Shown piece after piece: positions 45,134 through 52,785 of a stretch of DNA of 64,000 nucleotides. The DNA lies in assembly GCF_014649115.1 (NCBI RefSeq), contig NZ_BMSK01000015.1, positions 202,822 to 266,821 of the forward strand, in the 5' to 3' direction. The notes below the pieces were generated by a model. That model saw only the letters and a list, made by a program, of their open reading frames with translations. It ran no database searches and was not told where the DNA came from. Source of the DNA: Streptomyces eurythermus (GTDB lineage Bacteria > Actinomycetota > Actinomycetes > Streptomycetales > Streptomycetaceae). The translations under genes were made by a program, and so were the position numbers. The first letter of the stretch is position 1. Each line of letters opens with the position of its first letter.

Positions 45134-45345
45134 CAGGCTGCCCTCCCGTACCGGAGGCGGGTGCGGCGGACCGGCTCGACGGTGCGTGCCTCGATGTACT
45201 CGGTGACGGCGCTCTCCGGGATGCGGACCGGGCGGCCGAGCTTGACGTAGCGGATGCGGCGTTCGGCGATGAGGCGGCGCACGAACCGTTCGCCCGTGCC
45301 GAGTTGTTCGGCGGCCTCGCCCACCGTCAGCAGACGGTCAGCCAT
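45133..45345 (-). CDS. xis: Excisionase (Xis), element A
   Basis: A 70-residue MerR-like winged-helix excisionase: LLTVGEAAEQLGTGERFVRR, then IRYVKLGRPVRIPESAVTEY and a basic tail RRTRLRYGRAA. It directs the integrase toward excision. Its stop overlaps the integrase ATG by 1 nt. It has an exceptionally strong ribosome-binding site (45348-45362). Confidence 0.92.
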   Translation of the reverse strand: MADRLLTVGEAAEQLGTGERFVRRLIAERRIRYVKLGRPVRIPESAVTEYIEARTVEPVRRTRLRYGRAA

Positions 45346-45347
45346 TG

Positions 45348-45362
45348 GTGATCACCTCCTTC
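45348..45362 (-). promoter_or_regulatory. Exceptionally strong ribosome-binding site of xis
   Basis: AAGGAGGTGATCACC matches the complete 3' tail of 16S rRNA and ends 2 nt before the ATG. Its length and closeness are unusual and suggest high or controlled Xis/Int translation. Confidence 0.75.
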
Positions 45363-45500
45363 GGGGCGCACTGAAGGCGGAAGCGGGCAGGGGGTATTGC
45401 GGGTGGGTGCAAGGGCGGTGGCTCCTCACTCGGGGCGGAGGTGGCGCGGCGATTCTGGAGGTGGGGGGTGGCGTGGTGGTTCGGGGTGGCGAAGTCGGGT

Positions 45501-45758
45501 TCAGGCGGTCGCTGGGCCGCGGAGGAGGGCCGGGACCGGCACGTGCAGCGCCTGTGCGAGGGCGACCAGGTCGTCGATGTCGCAGCGTCGCTGGGCGCGT
45601 TCGATGCGGGACAGCATCGTGTTGGACATCGGCCGGCCGAGAGCAGTGACACGAGCGGCAAGCTCCCGCTGCGGTAGGCCGCGCTCGGTGCGGAGAATTT
45701 CGATGTTTCGGGCGGCCCTTATTCCGGCTGGGCCGATTTCCAGTGAACGTGCTGCCAT
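45501..45758 (-). CDS. XRE-family helix-turn-helix regulator
   Basis: An 85-residue Cro/C1-type repressor: RAARNIEILRTERGLPQREL, then PMSNTMLSRIERAQRRCDID and LVALAQALHVPVPALLRG. The ATG at 45758 gives a compact, complete HTH protein; the longer in-frame extension upstream has no sign of a domain. It lies upstream of xis-int and divergent from the replication gene, where a master repressor of excision and replication would sit. A 21-bp palindrome just upstream is its likely operator. Confidence 0.85.
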   Translation of the reverse strand: MAARSLEIGPAGIRAARNIEILRTERGLPQRELAARVTALGRPMSNTMLSRIERAQRRCDIDDLVALAQALHVPVPALLRGPATA

Positions 45759-45779
45759 GGCTCCGTTGTAGCGTGCACT

Positions 45780-45800
45780 CGCCGGTTTGGTTAACCGGCG
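45780..45800. promoter_or_regulatory. 21-bp inverted repeat, likely XRE operator
   Basis: CGCCGGTT-N5-AACCGGCG lies 22-42 nt upstream of the XRE start. Perfect 8-bp arms around a 5-nt centre fit a dimeric repressor. Confidence 0.6.
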
Positions 45801-46240
45801 ATCGTCGGCTATGTTGCGCCCCGCGCACACGGCACACGGGGGTACGCCCCCGTCGCAAGCACGCGTGTCGAGCACCGTCGACAGCCCGTCTGACGTGGGG
45901 TGTTGTGTTGTAGCTTCGCCGCCCGCAGACGTCAACGGTTTGCCGATGTGATCCTTCTGGCTCGGGTTCCTGGGCAACTATTTGGTCAGCGGCCGATCGT
46001 GCCCTACCGTTTTCCCACCGCCCTCTCCGACCTGTTTTCCGACTGCCTTTCTGCCGTCAGAGATCTGGCCGTTTGGGGCTGGACTTGTCCGCACTGGGTG
46101 TGGCTATGTTGACGACAGCCCCGGAGAGGCCGCGGTCGGCTCAGCGAGCCGAGCGGCAGCCGGTCGGCAACTCCCCACACCTGACGCCCCCACCGCCCCC
46201 GTCGACGGTGAGCCATGGGTGCCCGCCCCCTGGCCACCGA
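45801..46240. other. Intergenic region upstream of the replication gene
   Basis: About 440 bp with no convincing gene. AT-richer patches near 45900-46100 suggest promoters, and the start of the replication gene may lie farther left than called (ATG at 46073 or 46106 are in frame). I see no repeats in it. Confidence 0.45.
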
Positions 46241-47167
46241 GTGAGGACCGCCCCGCTCTTGGCACGAATCCGCACCATCAAGCCCGAAGCCTTCGTCTCC
46301 GAGTCCCTGGCCGCCGTCTCCCTGACCGCCGAGCGCACCTTCTTCGGCCTGCTCACCCAGGCCGACGACCAGGGCCGCCACCGCGACCACGCCGCGATCA
46401 TCGCCGGACAGCTGTGGGTCCTGCGCCCCGACCACACCCCCGCCGACGTCGAGAAGGACCTCGCCCAGCTCTCCGACGCCGGCCTCATCTGCCGCTACAC
46501 CGGCCCGGACGACAAGCGTTACCTGCACGTCGTCACCTGGCACCAGCACCAGAAGATCAACCGGCCCAGCAAGAGCCGGCTCCCTGCATGTCCCCACCAC
46601 GACACCGTCGGCGGCGCCGCACGAGCCAGCCTCACCGAGGCCGCACCGCCGCCTCACGGACCCCTCCGTGAGGGCTCCCGCCAACAGCAGGAGACGACGG
46701 TGAAAACCGGAGACGTACGCGAAGGCGCAGGTCAGGAGGATTTCACGGAGCCTTCCGTGAAGGCTCACCACCCGCTCACGGAGCAGTCCGTGAGTCCTCA
46801 GGGTCCGGATCTAGGACCTAGGAACATGGATCTAGGAAGTACCCCTTCGGGGGGCGCAAGCGCCCCCGCGCCCGACACCGTCTCGGCCAAGCACCTCATC
46901 GCCGAGTACACCGCCGCTTGCGCACACCGTCCGCCCAAGGACGTCCTGGACCATCTCGGTCGCGAGGTACGCAAGCTGCTCGACGAGGGGATCGACCCCG
47001 CACACGTCCGGGCCGGCCTCACGCTCCACCGCGCCAAGGGCCTGCACCCCCGCATCCTGCCGAGCCTCGTGCACGAGGCCATGAACGCCACCCCCGCCAG
47101 GCAGGTTGTCCACAGGTCGTGGACGAACCCCGCCGATGTCGCCGCCGCCTATGGAGACCAGCTCTGA
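46241..47167 (+). CDS. Replication-initiator-like (replisome organizer) protein
   Basis: A 308-residue protein. The N-terminal ~110 residues match the winged-helix replisome-organizer type: RIRTIKPEAFVSESLAAVSL, then RTFFGLLTQADDQGRHRDHA and VVTWHQHQKINRPSKSRLP. A variable, charged linker follows, and a C-terminal helical part (AKHLIAEYTAACAHRPPKDV) resembles a DnaB-interaction domain. Downstream is a DnaC-like loader, a usual pairing. The best-supported start is uncertain: GTG at 46241, or TTG at 46259 giving the classic LARIRTIKPE; ATG at 46073 adds a Pro-rich head. The repeat array after the loader may be its origin. Confidence 0.75.
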   Translation: MRTAPLLARIRTIKPEAFVSESLAAVSLTAERTFFGLLTQADDQGRHRDHAAIIAGQLWVLRPDHTPADVEKDLAQLSDAGLICRYTGPDDKRYLHVVTWHQHQKINRPSKSRLPACPHHDTVGGAARASLTEAAPPPHGPLREGSRQQQETTVKTGDVREGAGQEDFTEPSVKAHHPLTEQSVSPQGPDLGPRNMDLGSTPSGGASAPAPDTVSAKHLIAEYTAACAHRPPKDVLDHLGREVRKLLDEGIDPAHVRAGLTLHRAKGLHPRILPSLVHEAMNATPARQVVHRSWTNPADVAAAYGDQL

Positions 47168-47859
47168 CCGCCACCCTCACCCGCGGACCCCAGCAGGTCG
47201 GTCCCATCGCCGCCCGCCTCAACGGCATCCTGGCCAGGCGGGGCATCGACCCCGCCGCAGCGGCTGCCGGGGAATCCCCGGCCGAGCCGGTCACCGCCCT
47301 GGAGCTGGCCGACGCCCGCATCCCCGCCCGCTACCGCCGCGCCCTGGCCGGCCACCCGCAGATCACCGCCTGGGCCGACGAGATCGCCCGAGCCGGCCGC
47401 CCCGGCCCCGGCGGACCCGGTATCGCGGAAGGCCCGTCGCTGCTGATCGCCGGCCCCACCGGCACCGGCAAGACCCACCAGGCATACGGCGCCATCCGCA
47501 CCCTCCTCGCCCGCGGAGTCCGCCTGCGCTGGGAAGCCACCACCACCGCCGACCTCCACGCCCGCCTGCGCCCCCGCGCCGGCCACGACACCGAACGCGA
47601 CCTGCAGACCCTGGCACGCAGCCCGCTACTGCTCCTGGACGACCTCGGCGCGGCCAGGACCAGCGAATGGACCGAGGAGCTGACCTACCGGCTCATCAAC
47701 CACCGGTACGAGCACATGCTCCCCACCCTCATCACCACCAACCTCCCCACCGCCGAACTCCGCACCACCCTCGGCGACCGCGTCGCCTCCCGCCTCGCCG
47801 AGATGACCGAACGCGTCATCCTCGACGGCCCCGACCGACGACGCCACCGGCCCACCTGA
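47119..47859 (+). CDS. DnaC/IstB-like helicase loader ATPase
   Basis: A 246-residue AAA+ ATPase. It has Walker A in LLIAGPTGTGKTHQAYGAIR, Walker B in SPLLLLDDLGAARTSEWTEE, sensor 1 in PTLITTNLPTAEL, and an Arg finger region VASRLAEMTERVI. It probably loads the host replicative helicase at the element's origin. The GTG at 47119 is the nearest standard start, overlapping the preceding gene by 49 nt. Homology begins near 47164 (a CTG codon), so the true start is unsettled. The next 1 kb is repeat-rich and without a gene. Confidence 0.85.
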   Translation: MDEPRRCRRRLWRPALTATLTRGPQQVGPIAARLNGILARRGIDPAAAAAGESPAEPVTALELADARIPARYRRALAGHPQITAWADEIARAGRPGPGGPGIAEGPSLLIAGPTGTGKTHQAYGAIRTLLARGVRLRWEATTTADLHARLRPRAGHDTERDLQTLARSPLLLLDDLGAARTSEWTEELTYRLINHRYEHMLPTLITTNLPTAELRTTLGDRVASRLAEMTERVILDGPDRRRHRPT

Positions 47860-47910
47860 ACCGGCAGCGGCCCGCCGGCCAGGGGGCGGACCTCCGAGGG
47901 GCTTTCATCC

Positions 47911-48480
47911 GGGGACCGCAGCGGTGCCGGGACCGAACCCGGGGGCAGATGACCGACTCCGGGGACCGAGGGCGGGGACCGAGGGCAGGGACCGAGCGCG
48001 GGGACCGGGGACCGAGCGCGGGACCGGTCCCCAAGGTGCGGGGACCGTCCGGGGACCAACGCAGCGACAACCCGTTGAGGACCGAGGCCCGACTCGGGGA
48101 CCGAACCTGGGGACCGGGGACCAAGTTTGGGGACCGGGGACCGGAATTGATCGGGGACCGGAATTGGATCGGGGACCGGGGACCGGCCCCCCAGCGCCCC
48201 CATCGGTCCCGGGGGCCGGTCCCGGCAAAGCAGCAGGTCACACGGCCTATGGCTGCGTGAACAGTGGAGTGCGACGGGGACCGACGTCACCTGGACGGGA
48301 CCGGCGTCAGCGTCGGGATGGAGTCCGGGGACCAGGGACCGGGGACCGAGCACGGGGACCGGTCCCCAACGGGCTCATCTGATGCGGGGACCGAGACCCC
48401 GGTCCCCGCACTTTCCGGACCGGCATCCGCCGATGACCCATACCCCAGTTCCCGCACGTCAAGTGGGGACCGGTCCCCAC
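47911..48480. repeat. GGGGACC repeat array (candidate replication origin / iterons)
   Basis: About 570 bp holds roughly 21 copies of GGGGACC on the plus strand (most followed by G or A), several GGGACC variants and at least four inverted GGTCCCC copies. Head-to-head pairs form palindromes: GGGGACCGGTCCCC at 48354-48367, GTGGGGACCGGTCCCCAC at 48463-48480 and a 12-bp version at 48020-48031. Spacing is irregular. It lies between the helicase-loader gene and mobC, where an origin or transfer-control region is expected. No protein-coding gene runs through it in a natural frame. Confidence 0.88.
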
Positions 48481-48820
48481 TCTCGGCTCGGGTCCGAGAA
48501 CAGAACACCTACCTGGCCCGTCCGTCCCCACCCTTCCCGAGAGCCACACAACACCACACGACAGGCCATGCCTCAGCTGGCCGAGAGAGACTTCCGTGCA
48601 CCAGGCAAACCACGACACGCCCCACAGCCCCCACCGGGACACCACCACCCCGGCCCCAGGCGGAGCAAGTTATCGGCCAAGACACTCTTCCCCGCCGGGG
48701 AAGGCGTCCTGGCCGGAGCCCGCCCCGGGGGTGGCGGGAGCGGGCCAGCACCAGGAGGTGCCGGCCCGCCAGGCAGCGACCGAGGGCGGATCGCAGCCGG
48801 AGGAGAATCCGTCACCGCGC
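48481..48820. other. Non-coding stretch upstream of mobC, with candidate oriT stem-loop
   Basis: No gene is evident. Near its right end a 13-bp inverted repeat (48740-48752 with 48757-48769, one mismatch, 4-nt loop) lies 52 bp upstream of mobC. Inverted repeats next to relaxosome genes are a common oriT feature, but no nic site is identifiable. Confidence 0.4.
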
Positions 48821-49228
48821 ATGCCCCGCGTCGCGAAGAAGACCTCGCGCAAGCGCTCGCCGAAACCGACCGCGCACAAGCGCGACTACGTATGCAGCGT
48901 CCGCCTGAACGACGACGAGAAGACCCAGCTCGCCGCCGCCGCTCGCGCGACCCGTACGAGCCTGCCCGCCTTCCTCGCCCGTAGCGGCCTCGCCGCCGCC
49001 CAGGACCTCGACAACACCGCCTCCGCCATCGCCGGCCACCGTGAGCTGGTCACCGAACTCTTCGCCGCGCGCCGGCACCTCGGGCAGGTCGGCAACAACC
49101 TCAACCAGATCGCCCGCGCCCTCAACACCGGTGCTCACCCCACCGAACTCGACGTGGTCATCACCGCGGTCCAGCGTGCCGTGAGCCGCGTACAGGCAGC
49201 CACCGACCGACTGCTGGAAAAACACTGA
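48821..49228 (+). CDS. mobC: MobC-like relaxosome accessory protein
   Basis: A 135-residue protein with a basic N-terminus (PRVAKKTSRKRSPKPTAHKR) and a ribbon-helix-helix-like segment (YVCSVRLNDDEKTQLAAAAR). The C-terminal helical part with LFAARRHLGQVGNNLNQIAR is the MobC hallmark. It bends DNA at oriT and assists the relaxase. The ATG at 48821 is preferred; GGAGGA lies 15 nt upstream. The relaxase gene begins 58 nt downstream. Confidence 0.88.
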   Translation: MPRVAKKTSRKRSPKPTAHKRDYVCSVRLNDDEKTQLAAAARATRTSLPAFLARSGLAAAQDLDNTASAIAGHRELVTELFAARRHLGQVGNNLNQIARALNTGAHPTELDVVITAVQRAVSRVQAATDRLLEKH

Positions 49229-49286
49229 CCCGGCATCTGGACGCCGCCCCGCCCCCACCAGCCCCAGCACCCATCTCGGACACCAG

Positions 49287-51053
49287 ATGATCCCCCGGAT
49301 ACAGAAGCGCGGGCAGCGCACCATCGGCCTCCTGGCCTACCTGTACGGGCCCGGCAAGCACGAAGAACACGCCGACCCGCACCTGGTCGCCTCCTGGGAC
49401 CACAATGCACCCGACCCCGGCCGCAACTCCTCCGCCACCCTCAAGCAACTCCAGCAGCTCCTGGACCAGCCCGTCGTCAACCTCGACCCGGCCCAGCGGC
49501 CGCGAAAGCACGTGTGGCACCTGTCCATCCGCAACGCCGCCGAGGACCGGCTCCTGACCGACGAGGAGTGGGGCGAGGTGGCCCGCCGGATGGTCGCTGC
49601 CGCCGGCATCGACGACCCCGACCAGGACGCAGGCTGCCGATGGGTGGCCGTCCGGCATGCCGACGACCACATCCACATCGTCGCCACCCTCGTCCGCGAG
49701 GACGGCTACAAGCCCGACCTCGGCCGAGACGCCGCCCGCGTCCAGGCCCAGGCCCGCACCCTGGAGGCGGAGCTTGGCCTGCGCCGCCTCAACCAGGGCG
49801 ACGGCACCGCCGCCCAGCGGCCCACCAGCGCCGAACGCCACAAAGCCGACCGGCAGGGCCGCGAGCGCACCGTCCGGGAGGAACTGCGCGAGACCGTACG
49901 GCGGGCGGTGGCCGGCACGGTCGGCGAGGAGGAGTTCTTCGACCGGCTGGCCGCCGCCGGCCTGATCGTCCACACGCGCATCGCGCCATCGGGTGACCTT
50001 CTCGGCTACAAGGTCGCCCTGCCCTTCGACCGCAACAAAGACGGCGAGCCCGTGTTCTACTCCGGCTCGCGTCTGGCCCCCGATCTGTCCCTGCCCCGCA
50101 TCCGCGAACGCTGGCCCGGTCCCACCACGGACCAGCACAGCGACGAGCCGTCGGAGCAGGCCACGACCACGACGCCCAATGGCCCGGCGACGGCACGGCG
50201 TCGAGCAGCCACGGCGGCCTGGCAGACGATCCTGGTCATCGATCAGGACGAAGAGGCGACGGTGGCCGCGCACATCGCTGCCGCGGGCGAGGTCCTGGAC
50301 GCGCTCGCAGCCACCTCGGCCGCCCACACCCGACGCGAACTACGCGAAGCCGCCCTCTCGTTCGAGCGCGCCACGCGCTCCCACATCCGCTCGCAGCACG
50401 GGCATGACCAGGCACTACGGCGGGCCGCCCGCGACCTCGTCCGCAGCGGCCCGGCCCTCGACCGCGGGGAGGACGGAGCGACCACCGCCATGGTGATCGA
50501 CATGCTGTTCTTCCTCGTCACCGCCGCCACCCACTGGCACGCCAAGAAGGGCCACGCCCAGCAGGCAGCCGCCGCCCGCCAGGCGGCCGAACACCTGCAC
50601 GCCGCATACCAAGCAGCAGCCGCCCAACCCCTCGGCGCCCTCTACCAACGCGGCCGGCGCCTGAGCCGACCACTCCTCCAACGGCACACGGCCATGCTGC
50701 GCAAAGCCGTACCGGAGCTGGCCGAGCAGATCCTCAGCGAACCCGGCTGGTACGCACTCGCCGCCACCATCACCGACGCCGAGGTCGCCGGCCACGACCC
50801 CGCAGCCCTCCTGACCACCGCCGCCAGACGACGGGAACTCAACACGGCGCAGTCCGTCAGCGACGTGCTGGTATGGCGTCTACGCCGCACCGCCGGCCTG
50901 CCCGCCGACACCAGCCACGCGGTCACAGGCAGCCAAACGGCGGGACACCCGGCCAACCCAGCAGTGCTGCGTGGCCAGCCAGGGGAACAGGTTCGGCTGG
51001 TGGATCGCGCAGTGCCCGCCCACCAAACCGGCACCCAGCAGTTCAGACGCTGA
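49287..51053 (+). CDS. Relaxase / mobilization nuclease
   Basis: A 588-residue protein. The N-terminal relaxase domain has candidate nicking tyrosines in LAYLYGPG (residues ~18-20), motif II-like WHLSIRNA and the metal-binding histidine motif RHADDHIHIVAT (His124, His128, His130). It is MOBP/VirD2-like in pattern. The C-terminal ~350 residues are helical, with no primase or helicase motifs. It would nick at oriT and pilot the strand. With MobC it makes the element mobilizable; no coupling protein is encoded beside it. The 3' end overlaps the convergent YdcF gene by 11 bp. Confidence 0.9.
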   Translation: MIPRIQKRGQRTIGLLAYLYGPGKHEEHADPHLVASWDHNAPDPGRNSSATLKQLQQLLDQPVVNLDPAQRPRKHVWHLSIRNAAEDRLLTDEEWGEVARRMVAAAGIDDPDQDAGCRWVAVRHADDHIHIVATLVREDGYKPDLGRDAARVQAQARTLEAELGLRRLNQGDGTAAQRPTSAERHKADRQGRERTVREELRETVRRAVAGTVGEEEFFDRLAAAGLIVHTRIAPSGDLLGYKVALPFDRNKDGEPVFYSGSRLAPDLSLPRIRERWPGPTTDQHSDEPSEQATTTTPNGPATARRRAATAAWQTILVIDQDEEATVAAHIAAAGEVLDALAATSAAHTRRELREAALSFERATRSHIRSQHGHDQALRRAARDLVRSGPALDRGEDGATTAMVIDMLFFLVTAATHWHAKKGHAQQAAAARQAAEHLHAAYQAAAAQPLGALYQRGRRLSRPLLQRHTAMLRKAVPELAEQILSEPGWYALAATITDAEVAGHDPAALLTTAARRRELNTAQSVSDVLVWRLRRTAGLPADTSHAVTGSQTAGHPANPAVLRGQPGEQVRLVDRAVPAHQTGTQQFRR

Positions 51054-51732
51054 TGAGACGGCTGTCGAAGCCGGCGCCGAGGAGGCGTTCGTAGGCGTCA
51101 TACACATCCCCCGGTACCTCCTGCTCGACGGCGAAGCCGAGCTTCGGGTACTTGATCACCCGTTGCAGATCGCCGACCAGCATGTCCACGACCAGCTTCT
51201 CGTCACCGATGGACTTGATGTAGTCGTCCAGCTCCAGCGGCTCGGAAGCGCACACGACCTCCACCTCGGGCCAGAGCTTGCGGCAGGTGGCGTACGAACG
51301 CCGCTCCATGTACGGCTTGGAGATCAGCAGCAGCGACTCGACCGCGATGCCGGCCTCGGCCAGCAGCTCCCGCGAGAAGGTGATGTTCTGCCCGGTGTTC
51401 GCGGCCTTCGGCTCGACCAGGATCGCCTCGTCCGGCACGCCCAGGTTCAGCGCGTGCTCGCGGTAGTGGACGGCTTCGCCGCGTGGGAAGCGGGCACGGG
51501 TCGTGGGGCTGTTGCCACCGCTGAAGACCACGACCGGGAACAGGCCGGCGCGGTAGAGACCGGCGGTTGTGGTCGACACTCCGAGATCGTGGCTTCCCAG
51601 GCCGATCGCCGCCGAGCAGGGCCGCTGTTCATGGCCCATCTGGTGGTAGTTCCAGATCAGCGTCGCGTCGTGGAACTGCTCGTCGGTGATTTGGCGCTGC
51701 TCGTGCTGCGGCACTGGCACTCCCTGGCTCAT
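51043..51732 (-). CDS. YdcF / DUF218 family protein
   Basis: A 229-residue DUF218 protein (Rossmann-like, related to ElyC/SanA): AIGLGSHDLGVSTTTAGLYR at the start of the domain, FPVVVFSGGNSP, then VEPKAANTGQNITFSRELLA and LLLISKPYMERRSYATCRKL. No transmembrane helix is present, unlike ElyC/SanA. Its ATG overlaps the stop of a small upstream gene in ATGA (51729-51732). It is convergent with the relaxase and belongs to a cargo group with a HAD protein and an XRE regulator. The function is unknown. Confidence 0.86.
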   Translation of the reverse strand: MSQGVPVPQHEQRQITDEQFHDATLIWNYHQMGHEQRPCSAAIGLGSHDLGVSTTTAGLYRAGLFPVVVFSGGNSPTTRARFPRGEAVHYREHALNLGVPDEAILVEPKAANTGQNITFSRELLAEAGIAVESLLLISKPYMERRSYATCRKLWPEVEVVCASEPLELDDYIKSIGDEKLVVDMLVGDLQRVIKYPKLGFAVEQEVPGDVYDAYERLLGAGFDSRLISV

Positions 51733-51932
51733 CCCTGCCGGCCCTTCCGGATGCCCTCGATGCTGCGCAGCTGGTGGCTCGGCCCGTAGCGCCGGGCCAC
51801 CCGCGCCGCCTGATCGAGGACGGTGAGCCCATCATCCGGGACACCCAGGTTCCGAAAGCGGACCGCAAACGCCGTGCCTCGGGTCGCGTACTCGTAGGCA
51901 GTGAGTACAGCGCTGGGGAGAGTGACAGACAC
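51729..51932 (-). CDS. Small hypothetical protein, 67 residues
   Basis: A GTG at 51932 opens VSVTLPSAVLTAYEYATRGT and the frame continues FRNLGVPDDGLTVLDQAARV to the end SIEGIRKGRQG. The amino-acid balance is natural and the stop overlaps the YdcF start by 4 nt, which argues for a real coupled gene. No clear ribosome-binding site precedes the GTG. It is divergent from the HAD gene. No family is recognised. Confidence 0.55.
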   Translation of the reverse strand: MSVTLPSAVLTAYEYATRGTAFAVRFRNLGVPDDGLTVLDQAARVARRYGPSHQLRSIEGIRKGRQG

Positions 51933-52016
51933 CGGACGAAGCGCAAGGCTTGCAGGTATCCACTCCGTCGGTGCGCGGTAGCTTTTTGTAAGGGCAAGGG
52001 AGAGGAAGCAACCAGC

Positions 52017-52685
52017 ATGCCGCAACCCATGGGTGCCACGGATCAGCCAGCCAAGCAGGGGCTCATCCTCGACTTCGCCGGGGTGCTGACCGCTGATCCG
52101 CGGTCCGTTCACCGAGCCTGGTGCGAGTCTGAAGGGCTTCGCCCGGAAGCGTGGCGTGCCACGCTCAACGATGACCCTGAGGGCCGACGGCTGTACGCGG
52201 CGCTGGAGGTCGGCGAGATCGACCAGGAGGAGTGGAACAAGCGCACTGCGGCCCTTCTCGGTGACCATGTCGCACCGGAGAACCTGATGGGTCGGGCCTG
52301 GTCTGCGGTGCCCGCGGCGGGGCGTATGGCCGCACTCGCGCGTGCCGCCAAGGACGCGGGATACCGCCTCGCTCTCTTGTCGAACAGCTTCGGCATGGAT
52401 CCGTTCAACCCGTACGAGCACGCTGGCGTTTGGGACTTCTTCGACGTACACGTCATCTCCGAGCAGGTCGGTATGGCGAAGCCCGACCCTGCCATCTACG
52501 AGCTGACGCTGGAACGCCTCGGGCTTCCTGGACAGGCATGCGTGTTCGTTGACGACCACCCTCGGAACCTCCCACCGGCGGAGGCCCTGGGCATCACCAC
52601 CGTCCTCGCGACGGACGAAGCGTCCACAGTGGCTGAACTGGAAGGGCTGCTCAGTGTGAGCGCCGCGCTTTCCGTCCAGCGGTGA
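52017..52685 (+). CDS. HAD-superfamily hydrolase (sEH/YihX-like)
   Basis: A 222-residue haloacid-dehalogenase-type hydrolase. Motif I is LILDFAGVLTAD: the first Asp is kept, and the second is replaced by Ala as in the YihX/epoxide-hydrolase-N group. A helical cap follows, then motif II ALLSNSFGMD, the motif III Lys in GMAKPDPAIYELTLERLGLP, and motif IV VFVDDHPRNLPPA. Phosphatase activity on a small sugar phosphate or nucleotide is plausible. The ATG at 52017 follows AGAGGAAG. It is divergent from the YdcF pair. Confidence 0.87.
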   Translation: MPQPMGATDQPAKQGLILDFAGVLTADPRSVHRAWCESEGLRPEAWRATLNDDPEGRRLYAALEVGEIDQEEWNKRTAALLGDHVAPENLMGRAWSAVPAAGRMAALARAAKDAGYRLALLSNSFGMDPFNPYEHAGVWDFFDVHVISEQVGMAKPDPAIYELTLERLGLPGQACVFVDDHPRNLPPAEALGITTVLATDEASTVAELEGLLSVSAALSVQR

Positions 52686-52785
52686 CTTCCAGCCAACTGG
52701 CTGCCGCTCTCGTGCCTATGGCTGTTGCTGGTCGTAAAGCAGTGGGTACGGTCCGTGCCTGGCCGAACGGGGAGGAGCTGCTGGC

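Noticed and set aside
47911..48480. CRISPR array or coding repeats in the GGGGACC region
   Set aside because: The unit is 7-8 nt, spacing is irregular and both orientations occur. Translations are repetitive GDRGP-like strings in several frames, without a natural gene.
51774..52016. N-terminal extension of the HAD protein
   Set aside because: It overlaps the small minus-strand gene and lacks domain signal; the ATG at 52017 has a ribosome-binding site and starts the HAD fold.
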